The translations under genes were made by a program, and so were the position numbers. From positions 1 through 41,392 of the forward strand of contig JAYMSP010000781.1 in assembly GCA_036897095.1 (NCBI GenBank): DNA of 41,392 bases, written 5' to 3'. The notes under the pieces are model-generated. The model ran no database searches. It worked only from the letters and a program-made list of their open reading frames with translations, and was not told where the DNA came from. Source of the DNA: Plantago elongata. Lineage: Eukaryota; Streptophyta; Magnoliopsida; Lamiales; Plantaginaceae. Below, piece after piece: positions 12,839 to 23,656 of the stretch; the stretch's first letter is position 1, and every line of letters starts with the position of its first letter.

Positions 12839-15723
12839 GAGTTGTCACAACATATTTTTTAAATTTTAATAAGCAAACTAATTATTCAAGAAATAATAAG
12901 AAAGAATATTCAGAATTATAATTAATAAATAAATTAAATTACAAAGACGAAATTTATTATTAATGGATATAAATAACCACATTCACTAACTGCAAAGTAG
13001 AAGATAAAAACGTAAATTTACATATATCATTATAATGGACAAATAATTAAGTACCTCATAGGTTTTTAAATATTTTCTTGTAAACAACATTGGTAGAGCC
13101 TTTCATGTTTCTGATTTCATGTTTCTGACCCTTGAATATGCAACACTTCATTGTTCATGGTAGAAAACAGTCTTTGGAAGGAATAATGCTACGTGAGCTA
13201 ATGACTTACCTTAGCTCTTGTTGATTGTCATATCATAACAAACTAATATGAAAAACAGTCTCCTTTGAAATCTAATAGGACACTTAGTCAGATCTGATGG
13301 GCTAATTACCATTCAAGGTATGTAAACTTTCTTCCCAATATTCTTTCCATGTATCGTCTTTGCCCGAATCACATGTGTGACAATCTGCGTGACAATCAAT
13401 TGAGTTACATTGCATAGCTCATGTCTGCTCGATGTTCCTAAGGTGCATGATCGAGCAACCTTCTTTCAGATGAATGATTGGGTACCCCATATGTCTTAAT
13501 TGTGTTCACGAACTCAACCGAATAAACGTATTCTCCATTAACCACATCGTTCTCGTCAGGACATATGCTATCCGTGCTCATGAACAACTTTGAATCTCCA
13601 GGCAACAGTGACATTATGTAATCATTGACCACAATCTCATTAGTTGGTGGAAGTATAGCTCGATCTTGGAAGTACCGACCTTCACCAACATTGTCCAACA
13701 ACATGTGGTACGTAATCTTTACCATAGCTGCAATGGTTGGGTCATTAGAACGAATCAAAATGTCCACGGGCAATTTGTTCTGAACCTCTCCATCACTATC
13801 ACCGCCAAAATCACCATCCCCAACTTTCAATAGCCAATATGCAAAATCCACGATTGACATGATGTCATCTTATGAGGCTCTAGACTGCAGATAATGAAAC
13901 TCATGTTAAATAGTAAGATAAATTATAACATATATATGCTAATACCGTATACTATTTAAAGTATGAAGCGGATTATAAATATAATTAATAAAAGACACTT
14001 TGAAAATACATGTAGATGCATTTTCTTAGTTAGTTTCAGCACGGTCCCAAATCCTTCGAGATGAGGAAATTGAATGGTTTACTATATCTGCCTACTACCC
14101 TTAGGTGTGACGGGTAATATTTGTCTAAAATATCCACCAAATATTATAACCAATCCACCGAAGGGCTTCGTAGACGGTCCCTCATAACGTTCCGAAGACT
14201 ACGGTCTAGAGCCTCGAAGCAATATATGTTAGTCATTTGAGCTTCATTCCAAATGATTAACTTAGTTTCCTTCAACAATCCAGTCAGATCACTGTATGTG
14301 GTTATCCTACTATATGTTGTAGTTTCATTAAATTCAATGGAATGTTGAATCTAGAATGAGCACTCCGACCTCCGGGAAGAAGTAACGAAGCTATACCACT
14401 CGAAGCAACCAGAAGGACTATATCATCCCCACCGCACAATGCAGATCACAGCTTATTCCATAGAAATGTCTTATCAGTGCCACCGTAACCGTAGAGAAAG
14501 AATACGCTGCCTTCATCGGAATCCACGACATCCATAATAGTATGGTATGTACACGTTCCTTTGCTCATCATTCAAACACGGATACAGACGATATAATGTG
14601 CATTTATCTCGTCAATATCATACGACGTCTCCTCATAAATTCAATTATTCATACCATTATTTGACATTGAATTGCCTCGAAAAGACATACCTTCAACATG
14701 GTTCAAGCTCCATCCATTCCTCTTAAGAAAATTTTCAACCTCAGCAAGAGCAAAATTCTTCAACTGCTTATCATTTAGTTGTAAATATGGACATATAAAA
14801 GGAAAACAATGCATGTTTAATAAACAAACAAAAAACACGAAAAATATTGAAATATGAATTTAAAAGATACACTAAAATTAGTAATCTTACCGGGGTTATT
14901 CAACTTCCTCGGTTCCTCCGAACATGGTATTGTATGTCGTCAGTTAGAAACTCCCACGTACTTTTCCAAACATGACACAGCTTTGACATGCTCTCAGAAT
15001 GAATAAGCATGAAGAACAAATGTCTCAAGAAACGACCCGATCCCGAAAAATTGACTTCCTTAATTGCATGTATATACTCCTTACAATCATCAAGAATCGT
15101 AGCATGCATCACGTTAAGAAGAATGAACGGCCTCATTAACCATTCGAGGATCCTCGAAGCAATGGCGCCTCTAATTAATGTGATTCAACATTATATAATA
15201 TAGAGGACCTGTCTTAGTTGGGACATTATAGATTCTTCCAACCTTGTTATTGTAAACCTTCTTATCTTTCCAAACTTTAGATTTGGACTCCCACACGTAG
15301 TACCTGGGAAACTCAGCATAAAGGTACTTTCTTGCCTCTTGAAGTGTCTTGTTGAACTCCATCCACATAAGGAATTTCGTCTCAGCCACAGTGTACTTCT
15401 CCAATAAGTCGGTGATAAAATATGAATCCTTAAATGCCACTGTTTGTTCACCCTCCAAGTGAAAGGATAGATGATCAACAGGTGGATCTCTAAAATAAAT
15501 AATAAATGCCACTATGTGCCACATGGACTCACAAGTCGATACATATCGGCAATTGATGTAGTCCTTCACCTCATTCTCAATTGTAATCTTGACACCTATT
15601 CTACCAACCCCCTTATTCACATACTTGAACAAATATTTGATTGAATTGCTCTTGTTGCACCACTCAACATTTATATGTGCTTGGTACATCATAAGAAGGA
15701 ACGGATTGTATGGGTCGATATAC

Positions 15724-15847
15724 CTGTCAAATTTAACACTGCCAATGATGTTATCATGTAGTTAAAATCCTTCATAAAACAAATAAATATCGATATAGAA
15801 AATAATGATGGAATATGACTAAAAATAAATTAATGTAATATTTATAC
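15724..15847 (-). other. Intron in the Helitron RepHel gene
   Basis: The frame reads ...DNG, then a GT (15847) to AG (15724) gap, then YIDPYNPFLLMMYQAHINVE. Removing 124 bp restores the conserved DN-x-Y...PYNPFLL block exactly. It is AT-rich and in phase with the family alignment, so it is a true spliceosomal intron in the transposon gene. Confidence 0.7.
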
Positions 15848-16198
15848 CCATTATCGATATGTGTTGCCCCTTTGTCAATAGTGGCACCAGTGTCATGTCC
15901 ATTATAAGTTGGATATCCGTTACCGTAAAAATGGTTCTTTCATTGGAAGATTTGGAAAAAATTCTTGGAGCAACTCCTTTCGTTATGTATGCACGGTGCG
16001 GTTCTACATAGGAATCCACATGGACCATATAATCGGATACAACCTTTTATAATTCCAGATTAAGATCCTTATCTGGCATCTCTGCACTTATGAAATCGTC
16101 TATATCATTGGTAGACATATTCATATCTTCTCTATCAACCCACAGTAATATATGTGCATGGGAAATGCCACACTTTTAGAATTCAAATGTGTACACGG

Positions 16199-16302
16199 CT
16201 GCAAATGGTAAAAAAAACATTAGTACACGAAAGAAATAAGATATAAGTATTGTGAAACTTGTGAACAAACAGTATAAACTCATTTTAAGAAGTATTTATT
16301 AC
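16199..16302 (-). other. Second intron in the Helitron RepHel gene
   Basis: The upstream part ends ...IFGRSIG at 16303 with donor GTAATA. The downstream part begins after TTTGCAG at 16198 with AVYTFEF, just before the HUH motif. Joining them gives the family order FGR-x-x-A-VYT-x-EF. The length is 104 bp. Confidence 0.65.
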
Positions 16303-17000
16303 CTCCTATCGATCGTCCAAAAATGTTTTATGTCTTCAAGTCTTTCACCAGCTCATCCAATTTCATCTTGAAAATACGACTAAGCACATCGGGCCTATCA
16401 TCGGGTCGTACAGTGACTCGATAAAATGTGTATTCTCAGGCCACTTTGGATTACACATAAAAGTAATGAACAACTCTGGATAGCCTATGATCCTACAAAT
16501 AGCCATGGTATATCGAAAATTTTGTACCATATATCTGTGACCGCCTAATGGAAGTACAAGCCTTCTACCGATGTTCCCAACACGAATTAATATTACATGT
16601 TCTAATAGCATCATTCATTGTCTTGTACTTATCAGCCCTAAAAAATAACTTGATTACCCTCACGAATTGAAGCCTTCGTGCTTCCACCATCATGTAACCA
16701 TCCACTATGAATTGCTGGAACAACTTCCTACTGAATAGAATGATCTGGACCTCGTCAACACGATCGAAAAGCCTGAACGAAAGGAACTCATTTATTGTAA
16801 GTTTATGCTTGATGCCTTTAGACTTATATGTATGCGATATATATATGTATGATATCCATCTTTTCCATATTGAAATAACAACTGATATTGCATTGGAAGG
16901 TATAATTGGTGTAATTTTGATATTCACTTGAAGTCGCGATTAACTCTTTCCAATACAATATTGTGTGGATCCATCTCATACTCATCGTTTCTTGTGATAA

Positions 17001-17629
17001 TAAAATATAAGAAAATGATAAAAATTAAACACACTGAAGGAATTAGCTGATTCCATCTAAATTATACTGCAGAATTAGTGTAAACATTAATCAGGCTGAA
17101 TCCTTGGTTAATTGGCATGTTTTATCCATTAAGGATGAATCAGAATAAACATAATCACCTGATTGTGTTTTAAATCCAACACTCCAGTGTCATATTTTTC
17201 AATTTGGTGATAGTTTGTTAAGTTAATCAAGGAGACTATTTTACTAATTACAACTTGCTTTTAAGTTAATCAGTATAAGACCAATTTGATTTTATGTACT
17301 TTAGATAAATATACCCCAAACGTGCCTCTTTGACTCGGTGGAATATTTTCATCTCTAGAAGATAGTTATAAAATTATTTTCTTAGTAGCTAAACATACAT
17401 AGAATTATATAAGTATACTTTTACAACTATTTAACATAGTTCATAAGACTATATGATGTAGTGAGATGTCATAGAATAAGATTTTATTAATAAAAACTGG
17501 AATCATACGAATAACAATAAAACCATAACAAATTTTGGGTTGCAACATCAAAGGAAAAACCGCTATAAACTGAAATACAACATAGAAATAAGTTATTGTT
17601 GATTGTACTAATTGATAAAATCGAAATGC
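17001..17629. other. Spacer between the RepHel and F-box-like pseudogenes
   Basis: This is AT-rich DNA inside the large Helitron. I see no reading frame, hairpin or repeat that I can name. It probably holds the RepHel promoter and leader. Confidence 0.4.
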
Positions 17630-18259
17630 TTAATAGCCATGTAGGCTATTTCGAGCTCGGCTACATCTTGAACATGGTGTGACGGGCTCGTTATGTTTAT
17701 TGAGGTGATCCAACCATTCGAAGTCCTTAGCTTTGCAAAACATATCGATGTCTAAGAAATCCAGATTTTTGAGATTCATTCTGATATCATTGATTTTAAC
17801 TGCCATCTACAAATCACCGATGTATGTAGTGCAATCTAGTTCGTCTTTAAAAGTACACAAACCATTGATCCCTCGTTATTGAACGTTGACTTCGTCACTA
17901 AACAACCTCATAAACTCCAAGCAGTAGCGGGACTCGAAGTGATCCTTGTGAACAACACACTACATTAGCTTAATTCAATCGTTCTTATTTCCTTTGACAA
18001 AGAAATCATCCTGCAAATTCAACAAATAATATATTTAATGTGAAAAGTCAAAATTAAAAATCATCCATAAATAAATTATCCAATATATATTACCAAATAT
18101 TCACGAAATTTTTTTTCGGGGTGCTCAACAATAAATAGTGTATCAAGAAATGGTTTTGAAATGTCATCAGATGTCTTAATGAACATTTTCTTGAGGACGT
18201 AGTCTTCTTCTCCAAGCTTCTTCAACATAGGCAGCTGCAAAACAATAATTGTATAAGTT

Positions 18260-18708
18260 TTTTTTTTTTTGAGAATAGATACAATTACAATATCTTGTCG
18301 AATAAATACTTATCTTTTTTTTTTAACGGCTAAACTTTTTATTAATAATAAGAGCCAAGAGCACAAGAAATGCTCTCGGCGGAACAATTACAAAGAAAAA
18401 AGCATAATCCGTCTACACCACATCTAAGAATCCAAACCACAGACTTTACAATTACCCAACAAGACACAACTCTACATCATCCAAAACCAGAACTCATCAA
18501 AACTGACACAATTGCATCACTTAGCATCAATGCTACTCCATCACCAAATTAAACATACATCATCCACATCCGTCGAATAAATACCTATGATCGATAACTC
18601 TTCAATAAATCTTCATACAAAGGATAAGTATCACCATTTCGGGAAATTGAACCCGTGACCTCTTGGTTAGGGAGTGCCTCAGCTTGCCACTCGGCTACGA
18701 ACACTTTG
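18260..18708 (-). mobile_element. tRNA-derived SINE, interrupted by a LINE
   Basis: On the minus strand the 5' part has a Pol III A box, TAGCCGAGTGG (18697-18687), and a B box-like GGTTCAATTTC (18653-18643). The 3' end is an A run (18260-18270). Target duplications flank it: ACAATAATTGTATAAGTT at 18242-18259 and the same with one change at 18709-18726. Without the inserted LINE and its second target copy, the SINE is about 174 bp. It sits in intron 1 of the F-box-like gene. Confidence 0.8.
18313..18571 (-). mobile_element. 5'-truncated LINE (L1-type) 3' end inside the SINE
   Basis: Read on the minus strand, the last bases are TTATTATTAATAAAAAGTTT, then AGCCGTT and an A tail. This is the usual 3' end of plant L1 elements, and AATAAA is present. 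It is flanked by a 17-bp target duplication, GTCGAATAAATACTTAT (18296/97-18312) and GTCGAATAAATACCTAT (18572-18588), one base apart. Only about 259 bp remain, as expected from incomplete reverse transcription. Confidence 0.8.
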
Positions 18709-18899
18709 ACAATAATTGCATAAGTTAGCATATAATAATTAATAAGATAGTGAATAATACGTAGTACAGTAACGTAGCATGAATTTCTACGTACCTTGCA
18801 AATTGTGTTGGCCCATGAAGATGGTGAAGCAGATGCAACACGCGATAAAATGTCCACCAACATATGACCAGGTAGATTGAGTATACAGTCTGGTTTCAT

Positions 18900-20091
18900 G
18901 CATTTGTTGGGTAGTGAATGTATATTTTCGAGAGATAAATTTTAGTTGTTGAGTTTATGCAGTTCTTCAATGACCAACTCAATTTATAAGGAAGGCGTGC
19001 AACTCTTCACAACCACAAAAATAGGAATCAGTTGTTGATGTTGTGAAGAAAATCGAACTGCAGAGTTGATCAATTCCTATTCATCAAACTCCACAAATTA
19101 ATTACATTCTTGATTATAGAATTTGTTGATTAGTTATTTAATATTGAATATATAGAATCCATAATTATCTCCTAGTTAGTTCAATGCTGGGGCCAACAAT
19201 TTAAATTGTGATGTGGATAAAATCATGATGTGGAATGCAATCTTCAAATTTATAGTAAATTTTAATTTATTATAAAATTATTAACAAATTTAATTAACTT
19301 CAGACTTTCACTTTATTTAAGCATATGAATGTCATAAGGTAGTCGTTAAAATAAGTTTATATAATTGTATATGTCGATTGAAATTGAAATAGTGATTGAC
19401 TTTAATGAATTGATAAAATTGTATAATTGTATAAGTCGATTGAAATTGTATTTTTTGTTAATGTGCATGAATTATTTTAAATAAACTGAATACAAATTTA
19501 AAAGATAAATTCTTATTCATATACTAAACAAATCGATATCTGTATGGAACTTGTGGCGTTGTAATTGATAGGAATATACTAACTTGTGACGTTGATGTGT
19601 ATGAATTCATGCTAACCATAATTGCCCATTGATAGTATGTAAAAGTAGGAAGAGAAAGGAATTGAAATGAAATTAGGAAGAGATGTTAGATGTCGGAATT
19701 TTGTATTTCGTTGGTTAGCTACATTCTAATTCAATTCTTGTGATGTCAAAGTTATATTCAATGCTAGGTTTTATACCCTAAAAAAAATCATGAAATTAAA
19801 AGTTTGTTCAACAAAATATTTTGTTTAAAATTAATTGACTGAAAATCAAAAGACTTCGAATACTATTTTCAGGAGTTTGTTGATACTTGACATTGAAATT
19901 TGGAGTTTGTTTGTATAGTTATAGATGAAGTTGAAAATTCTGAATATGCAATCTTAAGAAGCAAAAAAATACATCACCTAATAAATTATCTAGATTACCA
20001 ACTCAGCCATAAATTAATCTTATTTCAAGTACTTGATTTGCTCATGTCGTTATCATTTATGTTAAATTATTTAAAATAAATGACTAAACAT
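18900..20091. other. AT-rich non-coding part of the large Helitron
   Basis: No open frame, RNA gene or clear repeat is seen. A phrase near ATTGTATAAGTCGATTGAAATTG recurs at about 19365 and 19425, a local duplication of about 60 bp. This DNA lies 5' of the F-box-like pseudogene and may hold its old promoter. Confidence 0.4.
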
Positions 20092-20093
20092 TA

Positions 20094-20341
20094 CTCCTTC
20101 CGTCGCGTACAATAAGGCACAAAACTTTTCGGCTATATTTTTAATGCAGTCAATTATCATTGTTATAATATAGATATTAAATTAGTTAGTGTAGGTTTTT
20201 AGTTAGTGGAGCTATTTTTTGAGTATAATATGAATATTAAATTAGTTAGTGGATGAACTCTTTTGCTATTTTTTAAACGTGTTTAGTTTCGTGAAACGCC
20301 CATAAAAGGAACAAGTGTCTTATTGTACGGGGCGGAGGGAG
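20094..20341. mobile_element. Stowaway MITE, 248 bp
   Basis: The left end is CTCCTTCCGTCGCGTACAAT and the right end, read backwards, is CTCCCTCCGCCCCGTACAAT, with AAGGCAC and AAGACAC next. TA at 20092-20093 and 20342-20343 is the target duplication. Size, termini and TA target are diagnostic of Stowaway (Tc1/mariner-derived, non-autonomous). Confidence 0.9.
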
Positions 20342-20343
20342 TA

Positions 20344-20965
20344 CTATACTGTAAAGTTTGCAACAAAGCCAAAACAAATCATATTAAGCATAATTTGATT
20401 GACTCATGTATGTGTGTGAAAAATATACCGATCGATCACCTATACAAAATTCAAAATTGATGTGCATAAATATATGAATGTTTTTATATAAATTTAATTA
20501 GGATAGTAATTAGTAATTTAGGGGTGATTTTGAATGACTGGCATATAAACATCACTTTTAATTTTCTTGGCTAAGTGGCGTGAATTTGTATATGAAAATT
20601 CGCAGGTAGAATTAGTGGCGTGAATTTGTATGCTATTTTGAGCTAAATGTATTTAATGTAGCTATTGTAGTTTATTTAATTAAATGACTAACATTATGTT
20701 AAATAAGTTGTTGCTTCCACCAAATTCGATTGGGTAGTTGCAATTGTTTAGTGTGAAATGTGTATAAATTGAGATTGGTGCATAAAATATAACATGTGTG
20801 GCTAAATATAGAACATCCCACCTTTTTCGATAAGATGTAATAGAAATTTCAAAATTTTCTTTAGATAAAAATAGAATTTAGCTAGCCAAATAAATCAATT
20901 AACTAAACTTTAATTTCCACCTCAAAGATTCCCCCATGTGGCATTGCTCTTTTCTCAATATCCCA
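20344..20965. other. AT-rich DNA with a short direct duplication
   Basis: There is no gene. The 18-mer AGTGGCGTGAATTTGTAT occurs at 20574-20591 and again at 20614-20631, a tandem duplication of 40-bp period. The stretch is close to the proposed 5' end of the large Helitron. Confidence 0.6.
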
Positions 20966-21080
20966 TCTACTTTTAATACATATATATATATATAGATTAT
21001 TTTTAATTAATTTTAATTTCCACATAAACCTAACTTATTATAATCATTCTTATTAAAATTTTATACTTATAAATAGTTTC

Positions 21081-21110
21081 ACGAGGATATCCACGTATTA
21101 AAATTACTAA
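21081..21110 (+). repeat. Candidate Helitron 3' end
   Basis: A hairpin centred on GGATATCC (CG-A-GGATATCC-A-CG, 21082-21095) is followed by TATTAAAATTA, then CTAA and T. The same GGATATCC core ends the 351-bp Helitron at 39371, which suggests a related family. A possible 5' end (A, then TCTACTTTTAATACAT) lies at 20966, but that overlaps the proposed start of the large minus-strand Helitron, so the two readings compete. Confidence 0.4.
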
Positions 21111-22440
21111 TTAAAATACAAACTCAAATAAATAAGATATCACAAATTTTTTAAATCAGGTTTATAAATCATCTTAAATAAATAAGGATTATTTAAAATT
21201 TAAGATAATGTACAAAATATGTCATGCAGGTGTCAACACTACTAGTAAAATATTAAATAAACACTACTACATTATTTTTTTATTGTTTTTTATTTATAAT
21301 TGGTATTCACTTATGCGACTAATCCAGTTGAGCATCGTCGGATCTTTTTATTTATATTATCAACAAGTATTTATAATTTTTGTAATTATCATTCCAGGCC
21401 TAAAATTAAAAAAAAAAAATCTAATTAGTCAATCAGTATGTCACGAAAACAACATACACTTTCCCACAAAACCATACATTTAAGTCACGAAGAAGGGGAG
21501 CAATTTACTGAAGAGCGAAGAATCAGGTTAGTGTTGCTTCAACTTTTATTCACGGCCCAAAACAATCAAATCCATTAATCATGTATGCCTATAGATCTCG
21601 TCGTCTTCTCGCTATAGTTAGCCATGTATCTGATAACGTGAACCTATCTCTTTGTACTACATCGCAACGATAACCATAAGTTAAACATACTGGCGACATT
21701 ATGTTCAGCTGTTCCTCTTTAATGGCGCTTATTTTCAGCGACATGTAGCACAACTTACCATGAATATGAGTGCTGGTTAACTGATGAAGGCGCTAGGGTT
21801 CAATGCCAAAATACTGTTAAAGTTTATCCCTCAACATGAAATAAGATCAATTGATTCAAATTATTTTGTTAATGGCTTTTTAATAATATTATTCCTTCAT
21901 TATAAATTGTCTTAGAAATATTAGTAGCTATTAAAGTGGAAGATAAAACATATAGGAATATATCCGTAAACAAATACATGTCCAGTTGATAATTTAAATG
22001 GGAAATCTCAAAGATCAAAATGGAATGATATACATCGATATATATAGACACGTCATTGTCAGGTCAAATGGTTGGGTAGCTAATTTTTCACAAATATCTT
22101 TAGTGTTATTATAAATGAAATATATTTTTGCTAAGTTTAAAGTCTAATAAAACAATTGCATTATGCTAGATTTCAAATAGCATTTGTTAAAATGTTTATA
22201 TTGTAGTTTTTATCAAATATGTTTGGACCCGTCAAACAAGTTTTATGTGTCGAACTCATTTTCCACTAAGGTGATTAAAACTTAAAATTCATTACGGTAT
22301 CTCTATTTATTAACTGTTAATGTTATATTATATACTAGTTGTCTATGGTTTACATTGATATATAGTAAATATTGATTTTTTTATTCAAAGCAGTATAATA
22401 CTCCAATGCTTGGTGCGTGAGAAATTAAAATTGGAACTCA
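21111..22440. other. AT-rich intergenic DNA
   Basis: No protein, RNA gene or bounded repeat is recognised. A less AT-rich patch at about 21480-21800 (beginning GAAGAAGGGGAGC) looks like decayed gene sequence, but no frame is conserved enough to name. Confidence 0.4.
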
Positions 22441-23120
22441 ATTTCACCAACTTTGAGTACAATTCTGAAACAAACCCATGAGATTCCCAACCTCACCAAC
22501 CAAACGCGTTGGCGCGTGTCACTCATTTACTTACTCTTATATCTTTTGTTTGCCTTTTTTTATTCCTTTTCACCCAAAATAAATTTTCTCACTTTCCTCC
22601 ATTTTTCATACTCATGTTTCTTATTGAAGTTATTCTCTTCTCCTTGAATTACTAACTCAATTTTTTTCTCCATCTCCTGGTTGTGATTTTGAATCCAATT
22701 TCACAATCTTTTTCCGTCAAATTGGGGTATCCTGCGTGTCATCCGTCCTCGAAATCCAAGGTCTCACCGATGAATAACCACCAACCTCATTCCCAGCTAT
22801 TTTTCAAATATTTTTTATTGTTGGTGATGCAATTCCTGTCATTGCAGGTGTTTGGTAAACTTCGTGCTCTTGAATTGTTTGATAGAGCAGGGTATTTTGA
22901 ACAATTTTAACCTTATTTTCTTTGTTGATACTTGGGAATATATGAAATTCCAAAAATAGAGTTACGCATGAGCCTATATGAGCCACTCGATATAGTTTTC
23001 TTCATCCAAAATTATATCTGCACCTATAAAGAGGTCCAGATTCAGTTTGCCTACCAAGTGTTGGAGTTTAATGGTTGTGATATGGACACTACTTTAAAAA
23101 TAAAGTATGTATATGTCATA
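22441..23120 (+). other. Exon-like gene fragment, unidentified
   Basis: A pyrimidine-rich, leader-like stretch (22500-22680) precedes an ATG at 22770 (MNNHQPHSQLFFKY). Two downstream pieces have splice-like borders: CATTGCAG before VFGKLRALELFDRAGYFEQF (22850 on), and GGTCCAG before IQFAYQVLEFNGCDMDTTLK (23039-23105), which ends at GTATGT. It could be the promoter and first exons of a host gene carried by the plus-strand Helitron that ends at 25064. I do not recognise the protein. Confidence 0.3.
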
Positions 23121-23411
23121 TACTCTGATTTCATCTTCCCGTCAATTCTTATTAATTTCAACCTCAATTTACCCTTAAACAAGATTTGTCAAATGTTTTT
23201 AAAAATATATTATAAAACTTTACATTTTAAATTTTTATCATATATTTTTATTGAATTATTTACCTTTATAGTTTAAAAAAAATTAATATCCAAATTATTA
23301 ATGATTTGACCTGAAAAATATAAACACGGAAAGATGAAATTATTGAGACCGAGGTAGTATGATGTATCGCCATATCAAGAACGTCATGTTAATAGTTAAT
23401 GTTATGAAGTA

Positions 23412-23654
23412 CTCCCTCCGTCCCGGTTTAGAAGTCCCGCTTTCTATTTTGAATTGTTCTCGTTTGAAGGTCCCGTTTATTTAAATAGAAAATTCCTCTC
23501 CTACTTTATATATTATATCTAATACTTTATTCACTATTTCTCTTATTTATCCAATCACATTCATAATTTATTAACTTCTTCTTTCTTACTTTATCACGTT
23601 TTTCTTAAAATTTGTGTCCGGTCCCGCGGGACTTTTAAATCGAGACGGAGGGAG
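23412..23654. mobile_element. Stowaway MITE, 243 bp
   Basis: The left end is CTCCCTCCGTCCCGGTTTAG and the right end backwards is CTCCCTCCGTCTCGATTTAA, both continuing into AAGTCCCG. TA at 23410-23411 and 23655-23656 is the target duplication. The two arms agree closely over about 30 bp, so this copy is younger than the one in VPS18 intron 2. Confidence 0.92.
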
Positions 23655-23656
23655 TA

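Larger units (their letters stand above)
13056..17000 (-). pseudogene. Helitron Rep/PIF1-helicase (RepHel) gene, degenerate
   Basis: RepHel nicks and joins the element's ends (HUH endonuclease) and unwinds it (PIF1-like helicase). Parts in order, right to left: the Helitron-like N domain (about 16930-16370; KLTINEFLSFRLFDR, IGYPELFITFMCNPKWPEN); the HUH motif as HAH in KCGISHAHILLWV (16160-16152); the two-tyrosine region IKYLFKYVNKG (about 15640); LRHLFFMLIHSES (about 15030); Walker A as GYGGTDKTFLW (14490-14467; the usual GGTGKT has G changed to D); IIWNEAQM (D changed to N); ERAIL-like QDRAILPPTNE (13680); LCNVTQLIV and MTINKS (13400-13205); and a C-terminal TNVVYKKIFKNL with its stop at 13056. 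Two clean introns, 16302-16199 and 15847-15724, restore frame. Frameshifts (for example near 16390) and stops, one just before the HUH motif, show it is dead. Confidence 0.85.
17630..18899 (-). pseudogene. Broken F-box-like gene (At2g35280-like type)
   Basis: The first exon (18899-18794) encodes MKPDCILNLPGHMLVDILSR followed by VASASPSSWANTICK, a clear F-box start (LPxxxLVDILSRVASxS) of the kind found in plant At2g35280-like proteins; the exon ends at a good GTACGT donor. Exon 2 (18234-18094) reads LPMLKKLGEEDYVLKKMF and so on, with proper AG and GT borders. The third part (18010 down to 17630) has the general look of that family (SRYCLEFMRLFSDEVNV, CSRCSR near the end) but carries at least four in-frame stops. 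F-box proteins are substrate receptors of SCF ubiquitin ligases; this copy cannot make one. It lies within the proposed Helitron and may be captured host sequence. Exon 1 is firm; the family call for the rest is weaker. Confidence 0.55.
12817..20996 (-). mobile_element. Autonomous-type Helitron, about 8.2 kb, decayed
   Basis: The element is read on the minus strand. Its 3' end is clear: a small hairpin (ACTCG-TTA-CGGGT, 12826-12838), then GGTTAGTA, then CTAG (12820-12817), then host T. The proposed 5' end is at 20996, where A is followed by TCTATATATATATATATG and then AAAAGTAGATGGGATATTGAG, in the style of plant Helitron 5' ends. Helitrons insert between A and T with no target duplication, which fits both flanks. 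Inside are a broken F-box-like gene, a broken Rep/helicase gene in the same direction, a SINE with a LINE in it, and a Stowaway MITE. The left end is well supported; the right end is inference and could lie elsewhere between 19000 and 21000. Confidence 0.6.

Noticed and set aside
18640-18698. A functional tRNA gene on the minus strand
   Set aside because: A and B box-like words are present, but no cloverleaf closes, and target duplications with an A tail show it to be a SINE.
18585-18899. One continuous 104-codon frame starting with the F-box
   Set aside because: Only the first 35 codons are F-box-like and end at a clear splice donor; the rest runs through intron and SINE.
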